This document shows positions 25,843 to 34,019 of a DNA stretch of 52,933 nucleotides, piece by piece (the stretch's first letter is position 1; each line of letters begins with the position of its first letter). The DNA comes from Caballeronia arationis (lineage in GTDB: Bacteria > Pseudomonadota > Gammaproteobacteria > Burkholderiales > Burkholderiaceae): positions 1 through 52,933 of the forward strand of contig NZ_FCOG02000044.1 of the NCBI RefSeq assembly GCF_001544975.2, read 5' to 3'. A program made the position numbers and the translations under genes. Below the pieces are notes generated by a model, which saw nothing but the letters and a program-made list of their open reading frames with translations, searched no databases and was not told the DNA's origin.

Positions 25843-27303
25843 TTAGTTTGCCGTGCTTTCCGCGTCAGTAATGGCCCGTCTGGCCGCGCCGTTCATCGCC
25901 AAGAAATAAACCATTCCGCCCGCGACGAAGCCGATCGGCCACGCGAACGCCGCAATCGCGGAAAGCGCGGGCAGCAGCGCGATCACCACCGTCACTGCTG
26001 CGGTCGGCACGAACACGGCGAGCGCACGGGTGTTGAGCCCGTTGCGATAGAAGTATTCGCCGCGCTCGTCCGAGCGATAGAGGTCGTTGATGTTGACCAC
26101 GCCGTGCCGGATCAGGAAATAGTCGGCCGCCATGATCCCAAAGAGCGGACCGAGGAACGCGCCGAGTCCGCCAAGGAAGTAATTCACAACGACGGGATTC
26201 GAATACAGGTTCCACGGCATGACTACGAGCGCGAGCACCGCGCTGATGATGCCGCCGCGCCGGAACGTGATCCGCTTCGGCCAGACGTTCGCCAGGTCAT
26301 ACGCCGGTGAGACGAAATTCAGGACCACGTTGACCCCGATCGTCGCCACGATGAACATGAGCGCGCCGACTACCAGCACAAACGTGTTGGGCACTTTTGC
26401 GAGGATCAGGGCCGGATCGGTGATGGCCTTGCCGAACACTACCACGGTGCCGATCGTCATCGTGATGCTGATTGCCGCGAAGGCTGCAAAATTGATCGGA
26501 ATGCCCCAGAAATTGCCGACGATCACCGCGCGCTCTGACTTGGCGAAGCGCGTGAAATCGCAGTAGTTGAGCAACATGGTCGCGTAGGTCGAAACCAGCA
26601 GGAACGCGCCCGTCAGCACGCCCTGAAGCGCGTCGCTGCTTGACAAGGGGTGCACTGACAGGCTCATCGGGATATGCCAGTCAGCCATCGCGAAGAGCCA
26701 TAGGGCCATCACGAGCATCACGATCCAGACGATCGGGCCGGCCCAGTCCTGGAACTTGCGCACCGCCTCCATGCCGCGCGTGATGACGATCAGTTGCATG
26801 ACCCACAGAAACACGAAGCAGGCCCAGCCGAGATAGGACAGCCCGAGCAGGCTCTGATCCTGCCAGTGCTGCAATCCCGGATTTATGCGCAACAGCAGCA
26901 CGACCACCGCCGTCGATGCCAGATAGGTTTGAATGCCGTACCAGCAGATCGCAATCACCGCGCGAATCAGCGCCGGCACATTGGCGCCCCAGATGCCGAA
27001 GCTGATGCGGGCCATCACGGGAAATGGAATGCCTGTCTGCTGGCCCATGCGTCCGGCCCAGTTCATGCCGAAGAAAAGAATCGCGGTGCCGATCAGAATG
27101 GCCGCGAGCACTTGCCATCCGGTCAGTCCAAGCACGAACAGCCCGGCGACGAACGTGTAGGTGCCGATGTTATGAATGGCCGACATCCACACGGCGAAGA
27201 AACTGTACGCAGTCCATTTGCGCTCGATGGCGGGCGCCAGGTCTTCGTTGTACAGCCGTCCAGTAGGGTCCAGTTCGGCAAGATGCTGGTGCTGTCTTTC
27301 CAC
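25843..27303 (-). CDS. NCS1-family hydantoin/allantoin/pyrimidine permease
   Basis: 486 residues from GTG 27303 with AGGAGA upstream. About twelve hydrophobic helices; the hallmark NEDLAP at the start, WMSAIHNIGTYTFVAGL, ARISFGIWGANVPALIRAV and the C-terminal IMAADYFLIRHGVVNINDLY are characteristic of NCS1 transporters such as Mhp1, PucI and CodB. It follows the dihydropyrimidinase gene by 87 bp, so it most likely imports the hydantoin or reduced pyrimidine that the enzyme opens. Confidence 0.9.
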   Translation of the reverse strand: MERQHQHLAELDPTGRLYNEDLAPAIERKWTAYSFFAVWMSAIHNIGTYTFVAGLFVLGLTGWQVLAAILIGTAILFFGMNWAGRMGQQTGIPFPVMARISFGIWGANVPALIRAVIAICWYGIQTYLASTAVVVLLLRINPGLQHWQDQSLLGLSYLGWACFVFLWVMQLIVITRGMEAVRKFQDWAGPIVWIVMLVMALWLFAMADWHIPMSLSVHPLSSSDALQGVLTGAFLLVSTYATMLLNYCDFTRFAKSERAVIVGNFWGIPINFAAFAAISITMTIGTVVVFGKAITDPALILAKVPNTFVLVVGALMFIVATIGVNVVLNFVSPAYDLANVWPKRITFRRGGIISAVLALVVMPWNLYSNPVVVNYFLGGLGAFLGPLFGIMAADYFLIRHGVVNINDLYRSDERGEYFYRNGLNTRALAVFVPTAAVTVVIALLPALSAIAAFAWPIGFVAGGMVYFLAMNGAARRAITDAESTAN

Positions 27304-27390
27304 GATGACGTCTCCTCTTCATGAACCGGTGTGCGCTGTTCGATCAGCGAAACGACCGGCACTGCTTGTATGGGAACACCACAACGATGA

Positions 27391-28815
27391 TCAGTTGCGC
27401 CCGCCGTCGGGCGCGAGCGTGGGCTTGCCGCAGCGTAGAAACCGGCCGAGGCCCGCGCGCGGATGGAACTGTCCGTCCCATACGACTGCGCCTCCGATGA
27501 GCGTCAGCGCAGGCCAGGCCTTCAGTGTCTGCCCTTCGTACGGCGTGTAGTCGACGGCATGGTGGAGATCGGCATTGCGCAGCACGAGCTCGCGCTCGTT
27601 CCAGATGACGAGATCGGCATCGCTGCCTATCGCGATGCTGCCCTTGCGCGGATGTAGGCCATACGCCTTCGCAGGATTGGTGGCCGTCAATTCGACGAAG
27701 CGGTTGAGCGTCATCCGGCCTGCCAGCACGCCTTCAGAATAGAGCAGCGGCATGCGCGTCTCCACGCCGGGTATGCCGTTCGGGATGTGCCGGAATGAGA
27801 CTTCCTCTCGATCGGGCTTCTTGCCCTCGGGGGCGTCGTAGCGAAACGGCGCGTGGTCCGAGCTGAACAGCGTGAAGAGCCCGTCGTTCAGGCCGTCCCA
27901 GATGATTTCCTGATTCGCCTTGTCGCGCGGCGGCGGGCTGCACACGCATTTCGCGCCCTGATAGCTGTCGTCGATGCCAAGATCGGCGGCTGTCAGAAAG
28001 AGGTATTGCGGGCACGTCTCGGCATAGACCTTGAGACCATGCGCGCGCGCCCACCGAATCTGCTCGACGGCTTCGCGACCCGAGACGTGCACGATCAGCA
28101 CGGGCACGTCTACCAGCTCGGCTAGCGATATGGCGCGATGCGTGGCCTCTCGTTCCACGAGCATCGGACGCGAGTGCGCATGAAAGCGCGGCGCGGTGCG
28201 GCCAGCGGCCTCGAGGCGCTTCGTCAGCCACTCGATGCAGTCGGCGTTCTCGGCATGCACCATAGCCATCGCGCCGTGTTCGCGAGCTACCGCGAGCACA
28301 TCCAGTATCTGGCCATCGTCGAGCTTCAGGTCGTCATAGGTCATGTAGATCTTGAAGGAAGTGTAGCCATCGCGGATGAGCGCGGGCAATTCCTCCTTCA
28401 GCACGGCGGGCGTCGGATCGCTGACAATCAGATGGAACGCGTAGTCGACATGCGCACGGCCCTCAGCGCGATGATGGTAGTCCGCGACCGCTGCTTTCAG
28501 CGATTGGCCCTTCATCTGCGCCGCGAAAGGAATGACCGTGGTCGTCCCGCCGCATGCAGCCGCACGCGTGCCCGTGTCGAAGTCGTCGGCCATGCGCAGC
28601 GGCGGCGCCATCGGCTGATCGAAGTGGCAATGCGCATCGACGCCGCCGGGTGTTACGACGCGCCCTGCCGCATCAATTTCGCGCACGCCTTTCGGCAGGT
28701 CCACGCCCAGTTGAACGATTCTTCCGCCTGCAACGCCGATGTCTGCGTCGAAGGTGTCGCTAGCCGTCGCGACGCGGGCGCGCCGAACGACCAAGTCCAG
28801 TCCCGGAGCTGTCAT
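27391..28815 (-). CDS. hydA: dihydropyrimidinase / D-hydantoinase
   Basis: 474 residues from ATG 28815, chosen over the upstream ATG at 28842 because AGAGGAAA lies just before it. Cyclic amidohydrolase features: VTPGGVDAHCHFDQP with the first metal histidines, the carboxylated-lysine region TSFKIYMTYDD, IVHVSG, and LFSSDHAPF with the metal aspartate. It hydrolyses dihydrouracil or 5-substituted hydantoins to N-carbamoyl amino acids. A beta-ureidopropionase or carbamoylase is not present in the window. It forms an operon with the downstream NCS1 permease. Confidence 0.9.
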   Translation of the reverse strand: MTAPGLDLVVRRARVATASDTFDADIGVAGGRIVQLGVDLPKGVREIDAAGRVVTPGGVDAHCHFDQPMAPPLRMADDFDTGTRAAACGGTTTVIPFAAQMKGQSLKAAVADYHHRAEGRAHVDYAFHLIVSDPTPAVLKEELPALIRDGYTSFKIYMTYDDLKLDDGQILDVLAVAREHGAMAMVHAENADCIEWLTKRLEAAGRTAPRFHAHSRPMLVEREATHRAISLAELVDVPVLIVHVSGREAVEQIRWARAHGLKVYAETCPQYLFLTAADLGIDDSYQGAKCVCSPPPRDKANQEIIWDGLNDGLFTLFSSDHAPFRYDAPEGKKPDREEVSFRHIPNGIPGVETRMPLLYSEGVLAGRMTLNRFVELTATNPAKAYGLHPRKGSIAIGSDADLVIWNERELVLRNADLHHAVDYTPYEGQTLKAWPALTLIGGAVVWDGQFHPRAGLGRFLRCGKPTLAPDGGRN

Positions 28816-28868
28816 CTGAAAATTTCCTCTTACGAGATTCAATCGTCAAACACTGCGCAACGTGTAGA

Positions 28869-28933
28869 TTTACATGTCAACATCATAGTCAACAACGATG
28901 ACGACGTAACTGGTGTTTACATTGATGTCGACA
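28869..28933. promoter_or_regulatory. direct operator-like repeats between hydA and the GntR gene
   Basis: TTTACATGTCAACA at 28869-28882 recurs as TTTACATTGATGTCGACA at 28916-28933, the second with a 4-base insertion. They occupy the divergent promoter region and are good candidates for sites of the adjacent GntR protein. Confidence 0.5.
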
Positions 28934-28988
28934 AAACTGACGCGCGCCGCTATCCTGTGGATATGCCTTTGAATAGGAGACCACCGCA

Positions 28989-29741
28989 GTGTCTGCAATC
29001 GACGAGTTCGCTTCGATCCAGCCGAAAACGACCATCGGCCGCAAGCGCAAGGACGTCGCGCCCGTCAGCGCGCCGCGTGAACTGGGCCAGGAAGCGATCT
29101 ACGAACGCATCTACACAGCAATCCTTGAGCACCGGCTGCACCCCGGCACGAAACTCGCGGAGGAGCGGCTCGCCGAGATTTTCGGCGCGAGCCGTGGGCG
29201 TATCCGCGAAGTGCTCGCCCGGCTCGCACATGAGCAGATCGTGGAGCTGATTCCTCAGAAAGGGGCGTACGTTGCGAGGCCGTCGATTCGGCAGGCGCTC
29301 GATGTTTTCGAGGCGCGCAGGCTGATCGAGCCCGCCGTCATGCGCCGGCTCGTGGAAAACTTGACTGAGGACAAGCTGACGCGGCTGCGCCGGCATCAGA
29401 AGCTTGAAATCGATGCGCGCCATCGCGAAGACAAGCGGGCCGTGATCCGGCTGTCAGGCGAGTTTCATTCGCTGGCCGCGGAGCTCGCGGGTAATTCGGC
29501 ACTCGCCCGCGCCATGCGCGAGCTTTCCGTGCTGACCTGCCTCATGATCTTTCTCTACGACGCGCCCACGGCAACCTGCTGCCGCGCAGACGAACATTCG
29601 CGAATCATTGATGCCATCGCTGAGCGCAATCAAACGCAGGCCGAGCGGCTGATGCTTGAGCATTTGGATCACATTCAAAAGAACATGAAGCTCGACTCCG
29701 TCGAGGAGCAGGACGATCTCGAAGAGATCTTCAGGAACTGA
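28989..29741 (+). CDS. GntR-family (FCD) regulator
   Basis: 250 residues from GTG 28989, with AGGAGA about 8 bases upstream. The N-terminal winged helix is ERIYTAILEHRLHPGTKLAE and LAEIFGASRGRIREVLARLA; the C-terminal FCD domain has FEARRLIEPAVMRRLVE, the metal/ligand residues around GEFHSLAAELAGN, and DEHSRIIDAIAERNQTQAE. It is divergent from the hydantoinase/permease operon and presumably represses it until the pyrimidine or hydantoin ligand binds. Confidence 0.9.
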   Translation: MSAIDEFASIQPKTTIGRKRKDVAPVSAPRELGQEAIYERIYTAILEHRLHPGTKLAEERLAEIFGASRGRIREVLARLAHEQIVELIPQKGAYVARPSIRQALDVFEARRLIEPAVMRRLVENLTEDKLTRLRRHQKLEIDARHREDKRAVIRLSGEFHSLAAELAGNSALARAMRELSVLTCLMIFLYDAPTATCCRADEHSRIIDAIAERNQTQAERLMLEHLDHIQKNMKLDSVEEQDDLEEIFRN

Positions 29742-29906
29742 TCCGCTAACGTCGACGGGTTATGACGGGCGTCCCGCCGAAGCGCTTGTCCGTGCGTGGT
29801 CGGCACGCGCTCACGAAGTCGTCAATGGGCGCATAAAGCCGGCGGTGACTGGTTCCGAGCAAAAAATGCCGTTCCATGCTAGATCGGAGCGAGAAGCCCA
29901 AATCAG

Positions 29907-30030
29907 TCACCCCCTGCTAAAAGGCGTGTTCACGATCTTGCCGGTATCCGGATCCATCCAATAAACCTCCATTACGTTCTTTGCGATATCCACACCCACG
30001 ATCGTATGTGTCGTGATTGGTCGGCATATT
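29907..30030 (-). pseudogene. IS110-family transposase remnant (N-terminus)
   Basis: The minus strand ending at TGA 29907-29909 reads TIVGVDIAKNVMEVYWMDPD followed by TGKIVNTPFSRG, the first RuvC-like strand with the catalytic Asp of a different IS110 transposase from the one at 10287. Only about 38 residues remain and no start codon is certain. The rest of 29742-30250 shows nothing recognisable. Confidence 0.72.
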
Positions 30031-30250
30031 GGTTCACGTTCGAGTACCGTGCTTACATTACCGGTACAAGGAACTCTAAGATAAACTGAATTAAGTGAGA
30101 TATATTATTGAGGACTACAAAATGGTTAGGGCGGTTCTCGCTACCTTGCACGACGCGTTCTTCGACTAGCAGCCCGTTGACCCAGCCTCGCCTTGCTTGA
30201 AACTCAGTTCTATCTCGGCAGATTGCCGATGTGAAACGGACGCGGCGAGG

Positions 30251-30481
30251 TTAATCAACTTGTATGAAGCATACTTCATTGCCAGCTTTTTGGCAGTGGT
30301 CGATGAGTTTGACGTTAGTTCGGCGTGCAACAAGCCACGGAATACCCGCGTAGCCCAATATCGAACGTTTCACTCGGTACTCGTATTGATCGGGTCCGAC
30401 GCGTTTGAAGAGGACGGCGTCCGCCGCGTGCAGCTGCGCATATGTCTCATCGACTAAGCCGGCCACCGCTGCCCGATGCAT
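30251..30481 (-). CDS. hypothetical protein, possibly a fragment
   Basis: 76 residues from ATG 30481 (an in-frame ATG at 30553 is also possible but its extension is Arg/Cys-rich). The reading has good composition: VDETYAQLHAADAVLFKRVG, YEYRVKRSILGYAGIPWLVA and VKLIDHCQKAGNEVCFIQVD. No family recognised; it might be a fragment of a larger protein. No ribosome site is clear. Confidence 0.4.
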   Translation of the reverse strand: MHRAAVAGLVDETYAQLHAADAVLFKRVGPDQYEYRVKRSILGYAGIPWLVARRTNVKLIDHCQKAGNEVCFIQVD

Positions 30482-30514
30482 AGAGAGCGAGCCATCAAAA
30501 GGTTGCGCGAATAC

Positions 30515-30900
30515 CCCTGCCCGTCGGGCGCAGACCGGGGAGGCAAGGTGCAAGGGCTGGACGGGCGGAGGGGATCACCCACCCCGAAAGGGGCGGCCGC
30601 AAGGCCGTCTTGCAGCTTGCGAAAGATGGGGAGACCGCCTGGCTAGGGCGAAGCCATTTCCCTTGCAGCGCGCCAGGGGCGGAGCCCCATAGGACGTTCA
30701 TCTAACCGAGTGTCGGACTTTGCGAAAGGGATCGTCACCGAATGGCCGGGACGTCAGGCCCGGCGAGCGAAAGCGAATAGAGCCCGGTCCGGCCGTGGCC
30801 GGATTCGCCCAAGGATTTCTCCGTTTTGGTAGGGTGAGCGACCGGCCGCAGTCGATCTCACAAAGGGGCACTCATCGCGGCGCGCGACACGCCAGGATGT
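30515..30900. other. hairpin-dense gene-free stretch (possible structured RNA or mobilisation region)
   Basis: Consecutive stems with GNRA-type loops: CCCC-GAAA-GGGG at 30582-30593 abutting CGGCC-GCAA-GGCCG at 30594-30607; TGGCT/AGCCA at 30640-30656 inside a GGGA/TCCC stem; GGGGC-GGA-GCCCC at 30676-30688; GCCGGG/CCCGGC at 30745-30764; TCCGGCC-GT-GGCCGGA at 30788-30803. No credible coding frame. Either a folded RNA or the origin-of-transfer side of a lost plasmid or island. Confidence 0.5.
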
Positions 30901-30940
30901 AACCGACGTACGAGGACACGATGGGCTTGACCAGTCGGCC

Positions 30941-31387
30941 CTAAATACCCGCCGCCTGGACAGGCGCCAGGTGATCGATAAGCGCGAGCAAGCATCGCAT
31001 CGAATTGCCCTTTCGGCAGAACGCATCGATCTGCGCTTCCTTGCCGCGCTCCATCACCTCCGCTTCGGCCAGCGAGCTGTACGCGATAATCGGGGTCGCC
31101 GAAAACCGGCCGGAGTCCCGCATGGCCGCGGCGACGGCAAAGCCGTTACAAAGCGGCATTTCGATGTCGAGGATGACGATATGAGGCGTTAACGCCGGAG
31201 GTGTTAGGAACGCCGAATAGCCGCCATCGACGACGGCCGGGCGAAAGCCTTCGAATGCGAGCGCAGCAGAGAGCGCCTCCGCGACAGCACGATCGTCATC
31301 GACGATCAGCACCGCGATAGGCGGAGTCACGCTCTGGAACGCGCGGCTGCTCCAGAGTCCTGAGACTGGCAAGGAATCGTGCTGCAT
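30941..31387 (-). CDS. single-domain response regulator
   Basis: 148 residues from ATG 31387; the longer open frame upstream overlaps the small WGGW gene and is not credible. Receiver features: acidic pocket VLIVDDD, phospho-acceptor Asp in HIVILDIEMP, Ser in IIAYSSLAE and Lys in FCRKGNS. There is no output domain. It is paralogous to the broken copy at 25214 and sits just after the frameshifted small-protein gene at 31416-31641, so the pair was duplicated as a unit. Its cognate kinase is not in the window unless the decayed kinase at 24401 was its partner. Confidence 0.82.
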   Translation of the reverse strand: MQHDSLPVSGLWSSRAFQSVTPPIAVLIVDDDRAVAEALSAALAFEGFRPAVVDGGYSAFLTPPALTPHIVILDIEMPLCNGFAVAAAMRDSGRFSATPIIAYSSLAEAEVMERGKEAQIDAFCRKGNSMRCLLALIDHLAPVQAAGI

Positions 31388-31415
31388 GTTCGAAAAAGAA
31401 TGGTTTTCCTTTGGA

Positions 31416-31641
31416 TCAGCAACGGTTGTGCCGTAGCTTTGTCGATTCCTCCGCAGCAGATTGAGTTTGAAATTTTTGCAAAACTTTTCTGGCGTCGCCA
31501 AGCGCGGCCTCCTCGCTACGGAAACGCTTCCAGCGATTGGTGCAGAATCTGCGGCGCCGCGCCGTCGGTGCTCGGCACGATGGCCGCCCACACCCAGCCT
31601 CCCGTTTGACGCTCAACCCCGATTTCCGGAACATCTGACAT
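31416..31641 (-). pseudogene. small WGGW-type protein, frameshifted
   Basis: From ATG 31641: MSDVPEIGVERQTGGWVWAA, then PQILHQSLEAFP and a TAG. Removing one T in CCGTAGCGAG restores SEEAALGDARKVLQKFQTQS to the stop at 31416. The copy at 24984 has CCGAGCGAAG at this point and is intact there, which shows this is an inserted base (or a sequencing error). Family unknown; about 74 residues when repaired, cytosolic, helical second half. Confidence 0.75.
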
Positions 31642-31680
31642 CGTTGTTGGCTTCCGTTTTTTACTATAGCCGACTATAAA

Positions 31681-31708
31681 AGTCCGGCACTGTAGAGTCC
31701 GGCACTGT
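31681..31708. repeat. 13-bp tandem direct repeat upstream of csbD
   Basis: AGTCCGGCACTGT occurs at 31681-31693 and again at 31696-31708 (15-bp period). Two ACTATA hexamers precede it. It lies between divergent genes (receiver module and csbD) and may be an operator. Confidence 0.5.
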
Positions 31709-31760
31709 CCTTGCGGTACGTTCAAGACCTGCGATCGGCAGGTGCTTATGGAGAGCCGCC

Positions 31761-31979
31761 ATGAATGAAGACCAGGTCAAAGGACTCGGAGAGAAGGTCA
31801 AAGGGAAGATCAACGAAGGCGTCGGAAAGATGACTGACGACCCCGCTCAGGAAGCGAAGGGCGATGCGCAGCAGATCGCCGGCGAAGCCCGCAAGGATCT
31901 GGGCGACGCCAAGGAGGATCTGAAGGATGCCGCAGACGATGCAGCCGACCGCGCCGACGACACACGCACGGCACCTTAA
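31761..31979 (+). CDS. CsbD-family stress protein
   Basis: 72 residues from ATG 31761 with GGAGAG upstream. MNEDQVKGLGEKVKGKINEG and VGKMTDDPAQEAKGDAQQIA are the CsbD signature; the C-terminus is a highly charged Asp/Ala/Lys helix. Members are small abundant proteins induced by general stress; molecular role unknown. A strong hairpin follows. Confidence 0.92.
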   Translation: MNEDQVKGLGEKVKGKINEGVGKMTDDPAQEAKGDAQQIAGEARKDLGDAKEDLKDAADDAADRADDTRTAP

Positions 31980-32021
31980 TTGAAGCAGAAGAATGCCCGC
32001 CAGAGTAGGCTCAACGAGCAA

Positions 32022-32059
32022 CGGTCGCGTTCGTGCGGCGCCTCGCACGAACGCGACCG
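32022..32059. terminator. long hairpin between csbD and a decayed minus-strand gene
   Basis: A perfect 16-bp stem: CGGTCGCGTTCGTGCG at 32022-32037 with its reverse complement at 32044-32059, loop GCGCCT. No T run, but its position at the ends of two convergent units suggests a bidirectional terminator or RNA-processing signal. Its core resembles the hairpin at 33953-33994. Confidence 0.6.
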
Positions 32060-32116
32060 ATCGTCGCTGCCGAATTTCATCTGGAGTAAATGACGGGCAA
32101 CATATTAAGCCCTGCG

Positions 32117-32330
32117 TCCCTCCAACCGGGCCTTCAATGACTTCGTGCAGTCTGAACGCGCCATCTTCAGGCTGCCGTCGGCCGGCTTACTGACTGTCTG
32201 CAGCACGTCCTGCTCGAAGGGATTGAGCTTGATGATGCGTTCCGTCTGCCGGAAGAGTTCTGCCACTTCAAGCAGAACTGCCCGGATATTTGCCGGCGTG
32301 GCAGGTTAACTGATTCATCAAGACCGTCCA
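32117..32330 (-). pseudogene. decayed paralogue of the 34020 hypothetical gene
   Basis: Minus-strand frames read LMNQ, GKYPG, then FRQTERIIKLNPFEQDVLQT and VSKPADGSLKMA, matching LMNQINRHVGRYPDQF, IQQTEHMIEPDPFEQEVIQT and VEKLTDDGNLKMA of the gene at 34020-34352. Frameshifts and a missing 5' end make it non-functional. Confidence 0.75.
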
Positions 32331-32511
32331 GCCGCCTCGAATTCCAGTGAAACCATCGAAGCTGGCTCGGGTCCAGCTTGCTTGCGCTTTGCGATGACGC
32401 CCCTGGATGGACCGTAGGCCACGGCTTCTGCGTGAAACGGTTTGCCGGGATTGAATGAGCGTGGTCGCTTATCGTCCATTCGAGCAATTACGGCAACTTG
32501 CGCCGGGACAT

Positions 32512-33432
32512 TCAGCTTTTCGCCGCGAAGGTCTCCAGCCCCGAGAGCTCGCCCTCGCTCAACATCTCCCGCAACAGCGCGCAGAACGCAGTCGATGCCA
32601 CCGTCCGATACGCATGCCTGCGCCGCAGCAGCGCGACCGTGCGGATCGGGAACGCCGGATCGAGCGGCACATACGACAGGTCGCGATGCTCGTGTTCCAT
32701 TGCGCCGGGCAGGATCGTCGCGATTTCGCCGCGCCGGACGATCTTCAGCACCGCGCTGATTGAATTGGCCTGTAGCGAAATCTTCGGCTTGATGCGATAC
32801 GCGCGGAAATAGTCGTCCACGTAGCCGCGCGAAACGAAGTTGCTCGTGAGGAGCGCGAGGGCGATGTCCGCAAGCTGACTTGCCACCACTGCGCCCGGCA
32901 CGCGCGTCAGCGGATGCGTGCCTCCCGCGACGAGCGTCAGCCGCTCGGCGAAAAGCGGCTCGATCTCGACGTCGTCGGAGCGCAGGTCGGAGAAGCCGAT
33001 CGCGAGATCGATCTGATCTTCGCTCAGCGCCGTCTCGATGGCTTCCAGCGACATCTCCGTCATCTCGATGCTGATCGCGGGATGCAGCGTGCGGAACTGT
33101 CCGACGAGCGGCCCTACGAGATACTCGGTGAACGTCGGCGTGACGGCGACGCGCACATGTCCGCGTGAAAGATCGCGCACGTCATGCAGTGCCCTTCGGC
33201 CCGCTTCGAGATCGAGCAAGGCTCGTCGTGCATGTTCGATGTACGCGACCCCGAAGTCGGTCAGACGGACGACGCGACCGCTGCGATCGAAGAGCTGGCC
33301 GCCGAGGTCGCTTTCGAGCTGGCGGATTTGTTGTGAGAGAGCGGGTTGAGAGACGCGCAGGGTCTCGGCTGCCCGCGTGAAATTGCCTTGCTCGGCGACC
33401 GCAATCAGGTAGCGGATGTGACGAAGTAGCAC
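32512..33432 (-). CDS. LysR-family regulator, CynR-like
   Basis: 306 residues from ATG 33432. HTH: MLLRHIRYLIAVAEQGNFTR, TLRVSQPALSQQIRQLESDL, LFDRSGRVVRLTDFG. The effector domain VRVAVTPTFTEYLVGPL and SISAVLKIVRRGEIATILPG aligns with CynR, the cyanate-responsive activator. No cynT, cynS or cynX gene is adjacent, so either the regulon was lost or the protein controls something else. 33433-33917 upstream contains no gene I recognise. Confidence 0.85.
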   Translation of the reverse strand: MLLRHIRYLIAVAEQGNFTRAAETLRVSQPALSQQIRQLESDLGGQLFDRSGRVVRLTDFGVAYIEHARRALLDLEAGRRALHDVRDLSRGHVRVAVTPTFTEYLVGPLVGQFRTLHPAISIEMTEMSLEAIETALSEDQIDLAIGFSDLRSDDVEIEPLFAERLTLVAGGTHPLTRVPGAVVASQLADIALALLTSNFVSRGYVDDYFRAYRIKPKISLQANSISAVLKIVRRGEIATILPGAMEHEHRDLSYVPLDPAFPIRTVALLRRRHAYRTVASTAFCALLREMLSEGELSGLETFAAKS

Positions 33433-33917
33433 GTTCGTTTCTTCTCCACAAGCTTTTCTTGCCGCGATCCGAGTCCAGTCTGGGACCGGCTAATCGCTCT
33501 CGACATTATCGAAACTAGGCCAGGGGTTTAACAGGTCGCTTTGTAAGGCGCTCCGCCGGATCTCGTGTGTAAGCGGTCGGCAACCCGCCTTGACGATTGG
33601 ACTAACTGACGGCCAGAGCCGGCTGGCGTCAGCGCGCGCGGATATACCATTTGCCGGCAGCCTGACGGCGTGCAGCGAGGCGTCACGCTGCGCCCTAGCA
33701 GCGGCCAGTACCGCCGGGCGCTGCGAACGCTGATACCATCGGTCAGCAGCGGCGCATCAGGCTTAATCATTACTCGCGCGATTCGTTCAAGATAGGGCTG
33801 GTTCGCTTGAACCGCGGCACCGACACGGCCCAAGTTCCACTAGGCGACCGGTTCGCTGATCCGGAGGCCGCCAACCGCGTCGACGACAGCCCATCCTCGG
33901 CGGCGGAATTGACGCGG
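33433..33917. other. gap with no recognised gene
   Basis: An open frame at 33528-33833 (minus) begins GRVGAAVQANQPYLERIARV but then becomes Arg/Ser-rich; no family recognised and no ribosome site. It may be an eroded gene. Confidence 0.4.
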
Positions 33918-33945
33918 GGCAAAAGAAGGCCCGCCGAAGCGGGCT
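33918..33945 (-). terminator. minus-strand intrinsic terminator
   Basis: Read on the minus strand, GCCCGC-TTCG-GCGGGC is followed by CTTCTTTTG. It ends the transcript of the 34020-34352 gene after the long hairpin. Confidence 0.75.
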
Positions 33946-33952
33946 GAACGAT

Positions 33953-33994
33953 TGAGACAGCGTTCTTGCGACCCCTCGCAAGAACGCAATCTCA
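33953..33994. repeat. long hairpin 3' of the hypothetical gene
   Basis: GCGTTCTTGCG (33960-33970) pairs perfectly with CGCAAGAACGC (33977-33987), and TGAGA/TCTCA extend it beyond a 2x2 internal loop. It lies between the gene's stop and its terminator and resembles the hairpin at 32022-32059. Confidence 0.65.
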
Positions 33995-34019
33995 GTGTAG
34001 TTGTTGATCGTATTCGATT

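Noticed and set aside
25450..26310. 286-codon open frame on the plus strand
   Set aside because: It starts in the decayed receiver gene and continues antisense to the NCS1 permease; not a real gene.
30582..30803. CRISPR array
   Set aside because: The hairpins are all different in sequence and spacing; there are no repeated units.
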